A stretch of DNA of 64,000 nucleotides from Nyssa sinensis (Eukaryota > Streptophyta > Magnoliopsida > Cornales > Nyssaceae), in contig CM018051.1 of assembly GCA_008638375.1 (NCBI GenBank), positions 6,985,835 through 7,049,834 on the forward strand, given 5' to 3'. How positions within the stretch are numbered: position 1 is the first letter of the stretch; every line of letters begins with the position of its first letter. A model generated the notes under the pieces. It was given only the letters and a program-made list of their open reading frames with translations, had not been told where the DNA came from and ran no database searches. Both the position numbers and the translations under genes were made by a program. Shown in pieces: positions 46,348-57,657 of the stretch.

Positions 46348-47358
46348 CTATAACACATTAGCATCATAAGTTGTACACCACAAAGGAGAAGTTCTCACCG
46401 GCAAAGATGAATTACAACACACGTCCAACCTACCCCGAAACCTCTCCTCGTTCGACTTCAACATCACTTGAAGCGATAAGCACACGCCCTTCTCCACACA
46501 ATGCCGGTGCCGAGGCTTAATCCTATTTTCTAAACTAAACGAGAAGTACTGCGGAAACTCCTTCAATTCCTTCAAGTCCCTACCCATTTCCACCACAAAG
46601 TAATCGAATTTCGGCTCAAAATTCTCTTTGATACTGTAACAAAACAAGGGTGGAAATCTCCGAAACATCGATATGGTGTCCCGGTACGAGAAGCCAATTT
46701 TTTGTAAGTAATCGATTCGGGGAATGAATTTTTGTTCTACAGAGCACGAGAGAAGTGAGGTTTTTCTGTTGATTTCGGAAATGCCAATGCTTTGGAGGAA
46801 GTATAGGGTCGGGCGGAGACGTTGTTCGACGCTACAGGTGAGCAATCGGGGCCGCCGATTGATGACGCGTCGGAGGTCGCAGCCGTCGACGTGGGCCTCG
46901 CGTAGGAGGAAGGTGAAGACCGGGACGAGGTCGGAGATCTTGGAGGTGAGTAATTCGGGGCACATACCGAAGATGCGGCGGAGATCAGGTGCGGTAAGGC
47001 CCACGGAATGGAGGAATTCGATGATGGATTTAACGTCGGCGATTGAGGCGGAAACGATCGGAGGGTGGGTGGTGAGGAGAGACAAGAGGTCGATGCCGAT
47101 TGAATCAAGGTACAGCATTTTTTCTTGAAAGTCGGATTGGGGGTTTTGGGGAAGGTGTTGAGGGGTTGAGGATATGGAGGGTATTTCTGGGATTTGGGGG
47201 GATTTTGGAGGGAAGGAAATGGAGGTGTTGGTGGAAGAGAGGGTTGGAAAGTGGAGGTTTCTGGGACGGGAAAGTGGAAGAAAGTTGAGGTGATTGGAGG
47301 GAAAGTTGGGTTTGGGGAGAGCATTGGTGGTAGAGGAGAGATGGAGGGTTTCTTGCAT
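46348..47358 (-). CDS. Organellar mTERF protein, MTEF1/SOLDAT10-like
   Basis: This is an intronless frame of 336 residues. mTERF proteins are helical-repeat nucleic-acid-binding proteins that act in transcription, RNA maturation or ribosome function in plastids or mitochondria. The first ~75 residues are Ser/Thr/Pro-rich with few acidic residues, fitting a transit peptide (probably plastid). About 80-290 hold repeated mTERF units with the typical leucine/proline spacing: LLTTHPPIVS, RRIFGMCPELLTSKISDLVP, RRVINRRPRLLTCSVEQRL, LLSCSVEQKFIPRIDYLQKI, MFRRFPPLFCYSIKENFEP and LKEFPQYFSFSLENRIKPRH. Block order and the FPQYF...RIKPRH segment match my recollection of the Arabidopsis chloroplast protein encoded by At2g03050. 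The last ~35 residues after MLKSNEE are Cys-containing, not helical-repeat-like, and may be lineage-specific. The start is the first ATG. Confidence 0.88.
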   Translation of the reverse strand: MQETLHLSSTTNALPKPNFPSNHLNFLPLSRPRNLHFPTLSSTNTSISFPPKSPQIPEIPSISSTPQHLPQNPQSDFQEKMLYLDSIGIDLLSLLTTHPPIVSASIADVKSIIEFLHSVGLTAPDLRRIFGMCPELLTSKISDLVPVFTFLLREAHVDGCDLRRVINRRPRLLTCSVEQRLRPTLYFLQSIGISEINRKTSLLSCSVEQKFIPRIDYLQKIGFSYRDTISMFRRFPPLFCYSIKENFEPKFDYFVVEMGRDLKELKEFPQYFSFSLENRIKPRHRHCVEKGVCLSLQVMLKSNEERFRGRLDVCCNSSLPVRTSPLWCTTYDANVL

Positions 47359-48719
47359 GGTTTGTAAGGTTACATGTTTGGATAGAGAGAAAATTTTACT
47401 GGTTAGAGAAAATTTAAATTTTATGAAGTGGTGGTGTCAATGGATAAGGCTCGGAAGATGATTTGAGAGATTGCGTTTCTCAAGTGCTATCTGAAATCCG
47501 AGGGTTTGAGAAGGATAGGATGAACATAAAGATGGGCTGAATTGCTTATTGTTAGCCCAAAACCGAAAGCCCATCAAAACTTATGTAGTTGGGCTGATTC
47601 ACTGAAGATAGATCAAGGTTCCTAATAAGCAAGCTGGAGTTTAAGCACAATTGAAATTTGCATGAAATACATAATTTGTTTCCTTTTCTTTTCTTTTCTT
47701 TCATTTTCTGTTTTTCTTTTTCCCTGTGTTATGTTCTTATTCTTTGGAAATAAGATGGCAATAGAGTAGTAGGGATGAAAATTGATCCGATATTTAGATA
47801 ATCAGGCTTCTAATGAAATGAATTCATGGATTACATAAAGCAGGGTATAAGGGATGCTGTCGAGGATCCCGCCAATGCAGTATTAGGAGAGAGTTAGATA
47901 CGTGTAATTTTACTTTTGTTAAAATTATAAATAAGTCGAGTCGAGTCAAATTAAATAATAAATTGTTCAAATTTTACTTGTTAAAATAAATAATTTTTAA
48001 ATTATGTTTAAATTTAACTTATTAATTTATCGAATTGATCTTTAACAAATTTCTAATCATGTTAATTGCGAGTTGAGCTTGATAGTGACAGATTGAGGGA
48101 AGACTAAGAGAGGCCATGGCTCTCACCAAAAGTTTGAAAAATGAAACTTCTACTATTGATTTTGTTAGAATTTTAAAAAAAAAATCCTGAATCCACCACT
48201 AAAACTTGAGTAGTTTGACTTTTTCGTATATTATTAGACCATTTATTAGCTTATCGAGTGAAATTTGAGTCGAGTTTAATAAATTAATGAATATTGAAAT
48301 ATGTTTAAATTTAACTAGTTTGTCTCGCGAGTCAATCTCCCTCTAACTAAATCGATCGCGAGCCATGCATCAGAGCGCTTGGCTTGTTTAATGGGGTTTA
48401 AGTTGATAGTATTTTGATCATCTGGTTGTGTAAATTGATTTTTTATGGTAAAAAATCAGGAAAAATTGAAACATAAGTGAGGGATAGTGGACTAGTTATG
48501 GCTTTTGTGATGGTGATTATGGCATACAGTGGTTTAGACAATTAAATGAGGCTCAGAGAAAAGTTACGAAGAGTGACCCTAATACCATATTAAAAAGAGA
48601 GAATGAGAGAATTATTTTATTGAATGAGTTAATTATGGAGTGGTACATGAGACCACCTCACATGAAAGAGATTTAGATATATAGAAGAGGTTAAGTATCC
48701 AAAATCATAGTGATTCAAA
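47359..48719. other. mTERF upstream region and intergenic DNA
   Basis: No gene seen. The first ~150 bp are the probable leader of the minus-strand mTERF gene. About 47930-48370 contains scattered GAGTCGAGTC, TAAATTTAACT and TTTGTCTCGCGAG motifs, like hAT-derived debris, without definable ends. Confidence 0.45.
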
Positions 48720-49645
48720 TATGATTTTTTGAAATGTGTTTCATAATTTTGTAATTAATTTTTTAAAAATTGTGAAAATACATCTGGATGTAATAATATG
48801 AATTTTAAAAAATTAAAAAAATATGAAAAACTGTTTGAATATAATCTAAAAAAAAAAAAAAACTTTCTCCACCTTTTTAAAATACTAATATCATTAATCA
48901 CTGCAATTATACATCATACAAGTAAGATATCAAGAGTTAAGATTTTTATGGTCAAAATCAAATGGACTCACGAAACTATATGCTACATTAGATCATAACC
49001 CATGATTAAACCTATCTCTTCATTTTTCCTATGTCAAGGAAATCTATCACTCACAAATCTATTACCTACGATTCATCTATCCATCACAACACACCACCAC
49101 TCACACCCATTGTAAATCATCACCATGACCATTAAGTTTCATCGACAACTACTGACTCAATCGACCATAGACGGTCACCGGTAGCCAACGTTGCAATATC
49201 ACCCGTCACATCATCATTGGCACAACCCCGTAGTGGTTGTTGCACTAGGATGATCATTGTTGGCGGTGGACCATGTGTTTCATTGTGGCGGTAACTAATG
49301 GTTGATGCGTGAGGGGGATTGCCAAAGTGGTGGAGTTGGTTTTTCGTGATGGTCATCATGGGTGTTAGTTGATGAGTCACAGTCGTGATGTCTAGTGGTC
49401 AATGGTATTGTTCGTGGTGGCTATTATGTAGAAAGCCGAATAATGTTAGAGGGATTGTCGTAAATAGAAAGTGAGAAAGAGGAAGAGGGATAAAGAAGAA
49501 AATCTGATAAACAAAAATTCTGGTGATTTTGAGAAAATCTGAAAAATAGTTTTTGAATAGTGATTCAGGATTTAGCTTGCCAAACGCATATCTCACGTTT
49601 TGAAATTGAAAATCTGTTTTTGAAAACGTAACCAAATGGGGCCCC
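48720..49645. mobile_element. Non-coding element with family F1 arms
   Basis: The left arm (48735-48840: TTTTGTAATTAATTTTTTAA, AAATTGTGAAAATACATCTGG) matches, reversed, the 3' half of the F1 repeats at 9541-9745 and 23880-24086. The right arm (49500-49640: AAACGCATATCTCACGTTTT, GAAATTGAAAATCTGTTTTT) matches, reversed, their 5' half. The 650-bp centre (about 48850-49500) is richer in CATCA/GGTGG-type sequence and holds no recognisable protein. It may be a longer F1 relative with its own internal DNA. Confidence 0.55.
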
Positions 49646-50285
49646 AAGTGTTAATTTTTAAATTACAAAGAATTATGTAAAAATGAGATTAATCGCGTGA
49701 GTTAAAGTATAGTTTTTTCAAAAAATTATTTATTATATGACAAAGAATTGGTTATTAATATACAAATAACAAAGAGAGTATGGTATTGTCGTGAATGTTT
49801 TGCGTATTCACATTTTATATAATAAATAATATTTTGTTGTTCAAATTTTATGCTTAAATCTTGTGCTTAAATACAAAAGAGTAATTAATAAGATAAAATT
49901 TTTAAAAAGTAATTAATGTAATAATAATCCATAATTCTTTATCATTTAAATACAAATTTGAACCAAAAAAAAAAAAAAATAGAACCATAAAACACTACCG
50001 TTATACAATTACGGTGGTTGATTTCCCTCTACAATCGTAAGCGGCGCGCGAGGGTATCAGTGTCATTTACTGAAATAACATGTTTACCTAGATTACCGGT
50101 TGTCCCAAATCTGTGGAGTCCGTTACTAGGTAATTAACAGAGTGACACCACCAAACTCCAAGCCATCCTTCTCTCTACTAGATTACTTATCCACCCACCT
50201 ACCATTTCTCCACCCTAGACTGCTCCTGAAAGAAACAGTAGTAGAGAGACTGTGTGAGAAGCTGAGAGTGGTTTCGTCAACTCCA
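49646..50285. other. Upstream region and leader of the peroxiredoxin gene
   Basis: The sequence is AT-rich up to about 49980, then more GC-rich (GGCGGCGCGCGAGGGTAT near 50041). The last ~140 bp contain the probable leader. No in-frame ATG is seen before 50286. Confidence 0.5.
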
Positions 50286-53200
50286 ATGGCTTGCACAACT
50301 GCTTCAACCACTCTTCTCTCCTCCTCAAATCCCAGGGCTTACATTTCCCCCAAATCCTCTGTTTCCAAGCCCTTCTCTCAAACCCTAACCATCCCCAACT
50401 CCTTCAATGGCCTGCGCAAACCCTTCCATTCTCAAGTCTTTCGCTCCATTTCGTCCCGCAGATCTCACTCTAGACGGAGCTTCGTTGTGAGGGCAAAGGT
50501 ATGTGATTTTCCCATATTATATGTTTCAATTTCGTATTCAGGCATCCTATTACCTACACTGTTGAAATGTGTATTTACTTTCTCATAAATTTAGGCATTG
50601 GATTAATATATATACATGTATATATATTTATATATATCTCAGATGTTCTTAATTCTATATTTTTTTAATGGAGTTTGTGCTTTTGAGGGTACTTACTATT
50701 GGATCTTTAAGCATATCATTATTCATGTAACTTCGGATTAAATTGTGTAATTTATGTGGAAATGAATTAAATTTGAGGCGGAATAATGTTATGCAATGTT
50801 TTCTATTACTCCTCATTTCAATATAGTAGTCTGTTACTATCTGGTTTGACTCGGTATTTTTTTGTAAGTAATTATTCGTGACATGGAAATAGTTCAATTT
50901 GATATGTTGGGTGTTTGTGTCCTTTGCACTTTATTTCTCTCTCTCTCTCTCTCTCTAACACAATCATTCTTCTAAACAGATAAATAGAAGGGTTTTGAAG
51001 TTTGAGATATATAACTTACTATTTATTGTCAGGCTATTTAGATTTCTTACCATGTGCAATGCATGAACTGCATTCTTGCAGTCATCAAGGAAGTTGCTTA
51101 TTTTCTCTAGTAATTTATAGATCGTGTGATTTATGAACTGGAGTCTGGACCAGTGCTATAATTTCTCTTTTTAATGGACCGAAACCGTTTAATTTATGCT
51201 GATACTAAATAATGAGAAAATGAATCCAAGTAAATGGGAAGACGGAGAGAGTTGCATTGGAATGGGCAAGCATCAAAGGATGGTTAATCATACAGTTTTG
51301 AAGGAGTGCATGAGTCATGACATTGTAAACCTGAAGTCAATGCTGGTTCAGCTTATAGAACACTTATTCCTATAGCTGACTGATAATGGCTTCAAGAGAT
51401 GGAAAATTTTTAGGTGTGCCCACCAACCAGCCTGATTTTCGTGATGTTTAAATGGGTTTTGTTTTGACTCTTGGATACAATCAATCCAAATCCTACCCAT
51501 TATTAATTTAGCACATATCAAACATTATCAAGTTTATAATGTTCCTTTCTTAGGTTAATTGTGATGTATGCTTTGTCATTTCTCTTCTCATATCCCTTGT
51601 GCAGAGTGAACTTCCACTGGTTGGAAATCAAGCACCAGACTTTGAGGCAGAGGCTGTTTTTGATCAGGAGTTCATCAAGGTACTCTAAAAAAGAATAGTG
51701 TTATGGATAATCAGTAGCATTCTTTGTCATGTTCTGCAAATACCACTTGCTTCTGAATACCATTTATTTGTAGTTTTGAACTTGTTTACTCTGAGTAAGG
51801 AGTTAGGTAGCAGGATTGGTCTTTATTAGCTGCACTGTGTGTAGGAGTAGAACCAGCAAGATCTCAATTTGACTATTTCAATGCTCGTACTAGTCAAAGG
51901 CTGTCACGGGAACAGTAATTAGATTGACTTGGATGTACTGAGTGAGGAGATCGGTATAGTTGCTTGTTAGAGTAGAACCAGCAAGAGCTCTATTTACATG
52001 CTCATATTAGTCAAAGGCTAATAAATGCTACTGTGCGACTGATGGTAAACAATTAATCCAGTCTGATTAGGGAAACTTAGATAGAGAGAGAGGCAATGCA
52101 GCAAAATTCTGAATGTAGGGCACTGTTTGTTTTACAATTCAACTTGGATCGTGGGCTGATTTACCTTAAGAAGCTCTTGTTGTGTGAATCATGTTTTTGG
52201 TTTTTGGGGGGGGGCGGGGCTCAAATGTAATGTCCAAACTGTGAACAGAATTTGGCTCTTTAAAATTTTAAGAACAGTTTTGTTTACTAGTGAGGGTTTG
52301 TTCTTGCAGGTTAAACTCTCTGATTATATTGGGAAGAAATATGTGATTCTCTTTTTCTACCCCCTGGATTTCACTTTTGTTTGTCCTACAGGTGAGTCCG
52401 ACACTGAGCGGATTTTTTTTTAAATTTCTTTATTTAACTGTAATAATTATAAGTTGAAGCCTGGTAATTGTAGTTGCTGAAACACCTTACTAATCTTTAT
52501 AATTTTTCATTTCTACTTGTATAGAGATCACTGCTTTCAGTGACCGGTATGCTGATTTTGAGAAGTTAAACACAGAAATATTGGGGATTTCTATAGACAG
52601 TGTGGTAAGTTTCTTTTTTTCTTTTCTTTATCAGTGATTGTTATTGCATATCATAGGAAAGATGATTGCCAGCTCAGCTGGTAAAGTCATGTCGGTGGAT
52701 ATCATAGTCATATATTCAAATTTTCACCTGCACCTGAGCACCTTCTTCATTTAGGTAGCTGATGGCCTGACACCAAGCATAAAATCCTGTCAGAACCCAT
52801 ATGAACATATGAACCCGAGCACCTTCTTTATTTGTGTGCCTGTTGAAGAAGAGGAGTCCTGTTAGCGATGCTGAGTCATCACTAGGTCTGTTGACCACAA
52901 AAAAATTTGATGACTTGTTTTTTCCCCTTTAGTAATGCTTTGTTTTTACAGAGAGTTGCATGCTTTATTACTGATGTCTACTGGGTCTCTTTTTATATTT
53001 TTAACCTAGATTTATGTTAATGGTATCCTGAAAATAGCAACAACTTTCTTCCTCTTCCTACTATATAGATAAAATTGTATTTTGATCTAATAAGTTATAC
53101 CATACTAAGTCATATCTATACGATTATGCTGCGTGAGAGACATTTTGGTTTCTGGTTTGGTCTCTCCCACATTGATTTATTTAAATGTCCCTCATCATCT

Positions 53201-56176
53201 ATACAGATAATAAAAGAGGTCAACACAATCTTCGAGTATATATTCAGTTTTCCTTGTTACCCTCAGTTTTGATAGGTATTCCCACTTTCTTGTTCTCCCT
53301 CTCCCACATTTAACATTTCCATGTCTTCCTCTCTACCCCAAGTTTGATTGATTACAATATCAAGTATTCATTACTGCATCTTGATGCATCAAATTTTATT
53401 CCAAACCACCAACTGTAGTTGAAGTATTGAAGCCATGACGAAAGTGTGGGTGAATACACTATTTGCTTTGTTTAATGCTTTGGCTTGGTTGCTTTAGTAA
53501 AAATAAAAAAATAGAAAAATAACTCTGTATGAGAGGGAGAATGTGAAAGACTAAAGGAAGAGTGTCCTCCATAGATAGGAAGAAAGCCTAAAAAAAAATA
53601 AAAGAAAGGAAGAAGAAGAACTAATATTGATGTTTGGGTGATATAAACTTTTTTTTTTAATTACCATTTAGGCATTTACTCAAGTTCATCTTGCTGTATG
53701 CAGTTTTAGTGAGGATTTTCTTGCCTACTTCATTATTAGTAGGTTAGCAAGTCCCCAATTTAATTGGAGAAATTTTTTCCTTTTCTCTTTCTAATTTTAA
53801 TATATTTAGTAGTAGCATTTTTAGAAATTTACTGTCATTAGAAGGAAATATAAATCCCGCGCATTTTCTTCCCTTGTCTCTTCTAATCACTTGTCTCTCT
53901 TCTTCCTGACATTCAAGATTTTGAAAGTACCTGCTAGCAACTATTGATCTCCATGTCTGAATCAACACAATTGCACCTCCATCTCCACTGTTGATCTCCA
54001 TCACTCTCAATGACCTATATCAACACCATTGCCATCACAACCTTTTTCCACCACCACCATCTTCTAGTTGTGAGCACTACAACTGTTATTTCTGTCCTCG
54101 ACTGCCACCATGATCAATACCTCTCTTCTTGGTTTACCATCCTCTTATTCTCTAGTTATTACTGATGTCCCATAGATATGTATATATGCTTTTGATTTTG
54201 CGAAGCTTTGTTTGGATTGGAATGTGGGTTGTTTTGACTTTTTAGGGGCCTATGGCTCTGGTTGCAAGGAGGGGGCAGGAAGGGAATGTTTGGTTTTCGA
54301 TTTGAGGCTCCTTTGGCTTTATTTTGATATAGAAAAGAGCATGGTTGTTGTAACCTGAGAAATTTTTGTAAAATTACCCAATTGGCTCAATTTCAAACAA
54401 GAGGGACATATTTAGTAGGAGAAAACTCGTGAGATTTTTGTAAAATTACCCAATTTCCTCGATTTCAAGTAAGAAGAGAGGGACGCATTTGGTAGGAGAA
54501 AATTTAAGGATGATGTTAACCTGCACATACAGTGTAGGACTGCCTCACCCTGACACAGTGTTCTCTTAGTGTCTGTTACTTGTTAGCTTATTATTTATGT
54601 CATTTCTGAAATTATGAATGTCTAACTTTTATTGGATTTGATGTGGATTCTGGATGGTGTTGCAATGGGTGTTTCACTAGCAATTATTAGTTGTATTTTA
54701 ACTTTGGTTACTTCTAGTCTTTCGTTGGAACTTTTCTTTGCACATCATGATGGCCTTATGTTATTCTTCATGCAGTTCTCCCACCTTGCATGGGTCCAAA
54801 CAGATAGAAAGTCTGGGGGGTTGGGTGATCTCAAGTATCCACTGATTTCTGATGTGACCAAATCAATTTCAAAATCTTATGATGTGCTGATTCCAGATCA
54901 GGTATCGTGTATCTAATTATTGGCGCTAGTATTTCATTCTAGAATGGTTTAGTTTATCATGTTTAGTTAAATAATTCTACTGGGTGAGGATGTATCTTTG
55001 TTGTTTCCATAGATACTGTCATTTGGTAATATATCTTTATGATTTAGTCAATTTTCATTTCGGTATTATGAAGCTATATTTTGTTGATTTCTTATGTTCT
55101 GATGTATCTACCTGTTATTTTACTCACAAATTATATACATCTTCTCTGTAATAGTCTCGGCCATAAGTTGATGATGGCCAGATAATGGCATAATGCTGCC
55201 TGTGTTTCATGATTTTAGTTTTTCCATTTCCTGACTTGTAACAAAGAAACTAGATCATCAAAATTTACATAGCTCAACTAAAACTGACTGCTTGTGACCA
55301 AAAGCTATGTTGTAAAAAATTCTAAATGGCATGTGTCCTAAATCTGATGGCCAAAAGGTGAAGGAAAAGGTTTAAGTTGATTAGGACTTGCAGGGGGTTT
55401 CAGGGATAATATATGGGTTTTCTGGCTTGTGAACAGTAATCCACGAGCAGAAAATAAATAGAAGAATAATATAGTAACCTCACCTCACCTAGATATGACT
55501 TCGTCAAATTCAGAGTTAATTGCCTAGACAGTATTATAATGCCGTTGAAATTGCCGGAATACATAACTTGAAACAAACTCATACTGGCTTTTCTTGCCCC
55601 CTCCCATGTGAACCATCTTCAATGGAACTTGGGTGGTTTGTCTCACTGATCACTTTAGTGAGTCCAGATGACTGCTATGTATGTCAGGAATATAATAATG
55701 TAATCCGAGATTAAATGATGGGACTAATGCTATTTCATTTTTTGCTCACATTTTCCCTCGTTATCTGCACGAATGTTGCCACTATAATCAGCAATCAATT
55801 TGTCTTGCGTTTTAGGGAATTGCATTGAGAGGACTTTTCATTATTGACAAGGAAGGAATTATTCAACACTCCACCATTAACAATCTTGCAATTGGCCGGA
55901 GTGTTGACGAGACAATGAGAACGCTCCAGGTATTTCTATTTGATAAAAACTGACATTTTCATGTTTTCATTTTCAGGGTTTTTACCCATTTTGATATCCT
56001 TTTTGGCATGCATTGATTAATTTCTGGTGCTGCTCTCTTGTCCTTTACTGTTCATGCAGGCATTGCAGTATGTGCAGGAGAACCCAGATGAAGTATGTCC
56101 AGCTGGATGGAAGCCCGGAGAGAAGTCCATGAAGCCAGATCCCAAGCTTAGCAAGGAATACTTTTCAGCTGTATGA
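50286..56176 (+). CDS. Chloroplast 2-Cys peroxiredoxin (BAS1 type)
   Basis: Seven exons: 50286-50498, 51605-51679, 52310-52391, 52525-52604, 54776-54901, 55816-55929 and 56060-56176. All are GT-AG and join in phase to 268 residues. The enzyme reduces hydrogen and alkyl peroxides in the chloroplast stroma, using thioredoxin/NTRC as electron donor. Seen: a Ser-rich transit peptide over about the first 70 residues (exon 1, ending [10 protein letters not shown]), the mature start [18 protein letters not shown], the peroxidatic site FTFVCPT with Cys121, and the resolving Cys243 in [21 protein letters not shown] (164-167) and the C-terminal EYFSAV supply the two motifs of eukaryotic-type peroxiredoxins that can be over-oxidised. 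Length and exon layout fit the family. 50286 is the first in-frame ATG. Introns hold a SINE and local duplications. Confidence 0.97.
51846..52020. repeat. Intronic duplication, offset about 124 bp
   Basis: Within peroxiredoxin intron 2, AGTAGAACCAGCAAGATCTC...CTAGTCAAAGGCT (51846-51903) recurs as AGTAGAACCAGCAAGAGCTC...TTAGTCAAAGGCT (51970-52019) with a small deletion. It is non-coding. Confidence 0.65.
52668..52905 (+). mobile_element. tRNA-derived SINE-like element in peroxiredoxin intron 4
   Basis: GATTGCCAGCTCAGCTGGTA resembles a tRNA 5' half with an A box (GCTCAGCTGG). It is followed about 45 nt later by ATATTCAAATTTTC, a decayed B box. The body contains a repeated GAGCACCTTCTTCATTT / GAGCACCTTCTTTATTT block, and the end is T/A-rich. 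It is not of the Au type. Family unknown. Confidence 0.55.
54356..54501. repeat. Tandem duplication (~74 bp) in peroxiredoxin intron 4
   Basis: TTTTTGTAAAATTACCCAATT, CAATTTCAAACAAGAGGGAC and TTAGTAGGAGAAAA recur immediately as TTTTTGTAAAATTACCCAATT, GATTTCAAGTAAGAAGAGAG and TTGGTAGGAGAAAA. The two copies are diverged. The preceding part of the intron (53640-54340) has CACCACCACCATC-rich DNA resembling the core of a DNA-transposon derivative. Confidence 0.65.
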
Positions 56177-56439
56177 GGCAGCCGACGTTGAACACCCCAG
56201 TAGCATCTCCATTTCTCACACGGAGAGGTTCTAGACAGTTTTGTTTCCGTGTAATGTGTTTCTACTTTAGTCATATTGTCAATTGTGGAGAACCAGTTTA
56301 TGGAATAAATGCGTTGAACCAGATGTACCCTGTTTTTTAGAACTCATTAATCTGGCAAGCTGAACCTTCTGTTTCTTCCCTCAAATGGCCCATTGTCAAA
56401 ATGTTTGGATCATACCCTTCAACTTTGTCAGATCAGTGG

Positions 56440-56660
56440 AGTTGTCTAGATCAGTGGCTGTTCTCGTAGTGATTGCATTACCATGGCTACTGTAGGATTC
56501 CATGTCTCCAAATCTTCTGCAACGTGGACTGATCCTTGACCACAATTTCTTACATGATAAAACCCTGGTGTAAACATTCTAGCGTGTCTTTCAAACCAAG
56601 CTCTTGGTGCCTGCTTTAGCTTTTCATAAGCCGAACTTGGCAAGTTGTTAGGAACTTAGG
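56440..56660 (-). pseudogene. Ty1/copia reverse-transcriptase remnant
   Basis: On the minus strand, SAYEKLKQAPRAWFERHAR matches the highly conserved 'LYGLKQAPRAWFE' block of Ty1/copia reverse transcriptase. The residues after it (GFYHVRNCGQGSVHVAEDLE) do not follow the usual pattern, so only a short piece is recognisable. It lies just beyond the peroxiredoxin 3'UTR and in antisense to it. No LTRs are seen. Confidence 0.5.
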
Positions 56661-57083
56661 AGTAGGTTTTGGTTAGTTTGATTTGCATTTCGTTTGATAT
56701 CTTGGGGAGAACTAAAGAGTGACTCAAAAGTTTCTTCCATTCTGCAAGCTTACACAAGAGGCATGCAAATTGATAAATCTACTTCATCTCAAAGTCAGTC
56801 TCCAAGTTCTGTAGAGGTCTGTACGTATCTGTATCACTACGTGAACATCAGTTGTAAACCTCACGAATTGGTGAGAAAAAGCTTGATTTGGTCCCATTTG
56901 GATCAGCTTTGGTTCTTGGGCTTGTGGTGTATTCTGGGTCTACAACAACAAATAATTTGCACTAATTTAGAAGTGAATTCATTGTAAGAGCTTAATATAA
57001 AATCACTGCAACTCAGGCAAGTTATAAACCATTTTATCAGGTGCACCATATTTTTTGCTTCATCAGAAAATAAATTACTCTTA
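56661..57083. other. Intergenic DNA with one coding-like patch
   Basis: The plus strand at about 56703-56818 (ISWGELKSDSKVSSILQAYT, then SSQSQSPSSVE) looks more protein-like than the background and ends at a donor-like GAG/GTCTGT. No start, partner exon or family was recognised. Otherwise nothing is seen. Confidence 0.35.
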
Positions 57084-57207
57084 GAGGCATGTCTTGACTC
57101 AATGGTAAAGTTGTTTCATTGTAACCTAAAAGTCACAAGTTTGAGTTACAGGAAATAGTTTTTCTACTCGCATGGTAAGGTTGTGTGCGTTTAACATTTT
57201 GCAGACC
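57084..57207 (+). mobile_element. Au-type SINE, 3' end abutting a hAT-like element
   Basis: CTTGACTCAATGGTAAAGTT (A box), GTAACCTAAAAGTCACAAGTTTGAGTT (B box), GGAAATAGTTTTTCTACTCG and ATGGTAAGGTTGTGTGCGTT, followed by CAGACCCGCA, give the Au SINE layout almost to its 3' end. Immediately after CAGACCCGC the sequence becomes that of the following hAT-like element. It is the third Au copy in the window. Confidence 0.8.
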
Positions 57208-57657
57208 CGCAGTGGCAACTCCGGCTAGTCAACCTGAGTCCGACTCAAAAAATTACAAGTTTGGGCAGTAGTTTTATATTGTTGGGACGGGCCTAGATAA
57301 CAATTAGTGAGTCCGATTTAAATTTGAGTTGGGCTTGGAAAAGGGCCTCAGAAACGAGAGCCCAAGTTGCTTATATATAATATATATTTTTATAATGTTA
57401 ATTAATATGCATCATTAGATTTTAGACTTCCAATAGATCTTGACCGTTGATTAAATGATATGATTGTGGGGTTGTTGAATCCGACTAAAGTCTGAATTAA
57501 ATTCGAAAAAACTCGACACTAGGTTTAATTTATTCCGGGTTGGGCTTGAGTTGAACCCATTGGACTTAAGCTTGGATTTGAGCCGGTTGTCTCACATCAC
57601 AGACTAGATCTAAACAATTCTCAAGTCTAACTCGACCCATCCGAGTGACAACCCTAA
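57208..57657. mobile_element. hAT-like element next to the SINE
   Basis: The left end AGTGGCAACTCCGG and the right end (reversed: TAGGGTTGTCACTCGG) are loosely inverted. Subterminal motifs GGGACGGGCC, GAGTTGGGCTT, TTGGGCTTGAG and GAACCCATTGGA cluster in both halves around an AT-rich core, as in other plant hAT-derived elements here. The right end GTGACAACCCTA is clear. The left end is decayed. It is non-coding. Confidence 0.6.

Noticed and set aside
46724..47324. Alternative frames over the mTERF gene
   Set aside because: Shadows of the C/T-biased coding region. Only the 336-residue frame has mTERF repeats.
50142..50285. Upstream extension of the peroxiredoxin frame
   Set aside because: The extension has no ATG (it begins at a GTG). 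The ATG at 50286 gives a normal transit peptide.
52668..52740. Possible functional tRNA because of GCTCAGCTGGTA
   Set aside because: The acceptor stem and T-arm do not pair and the B box is decayed. Treated as a SINE head.
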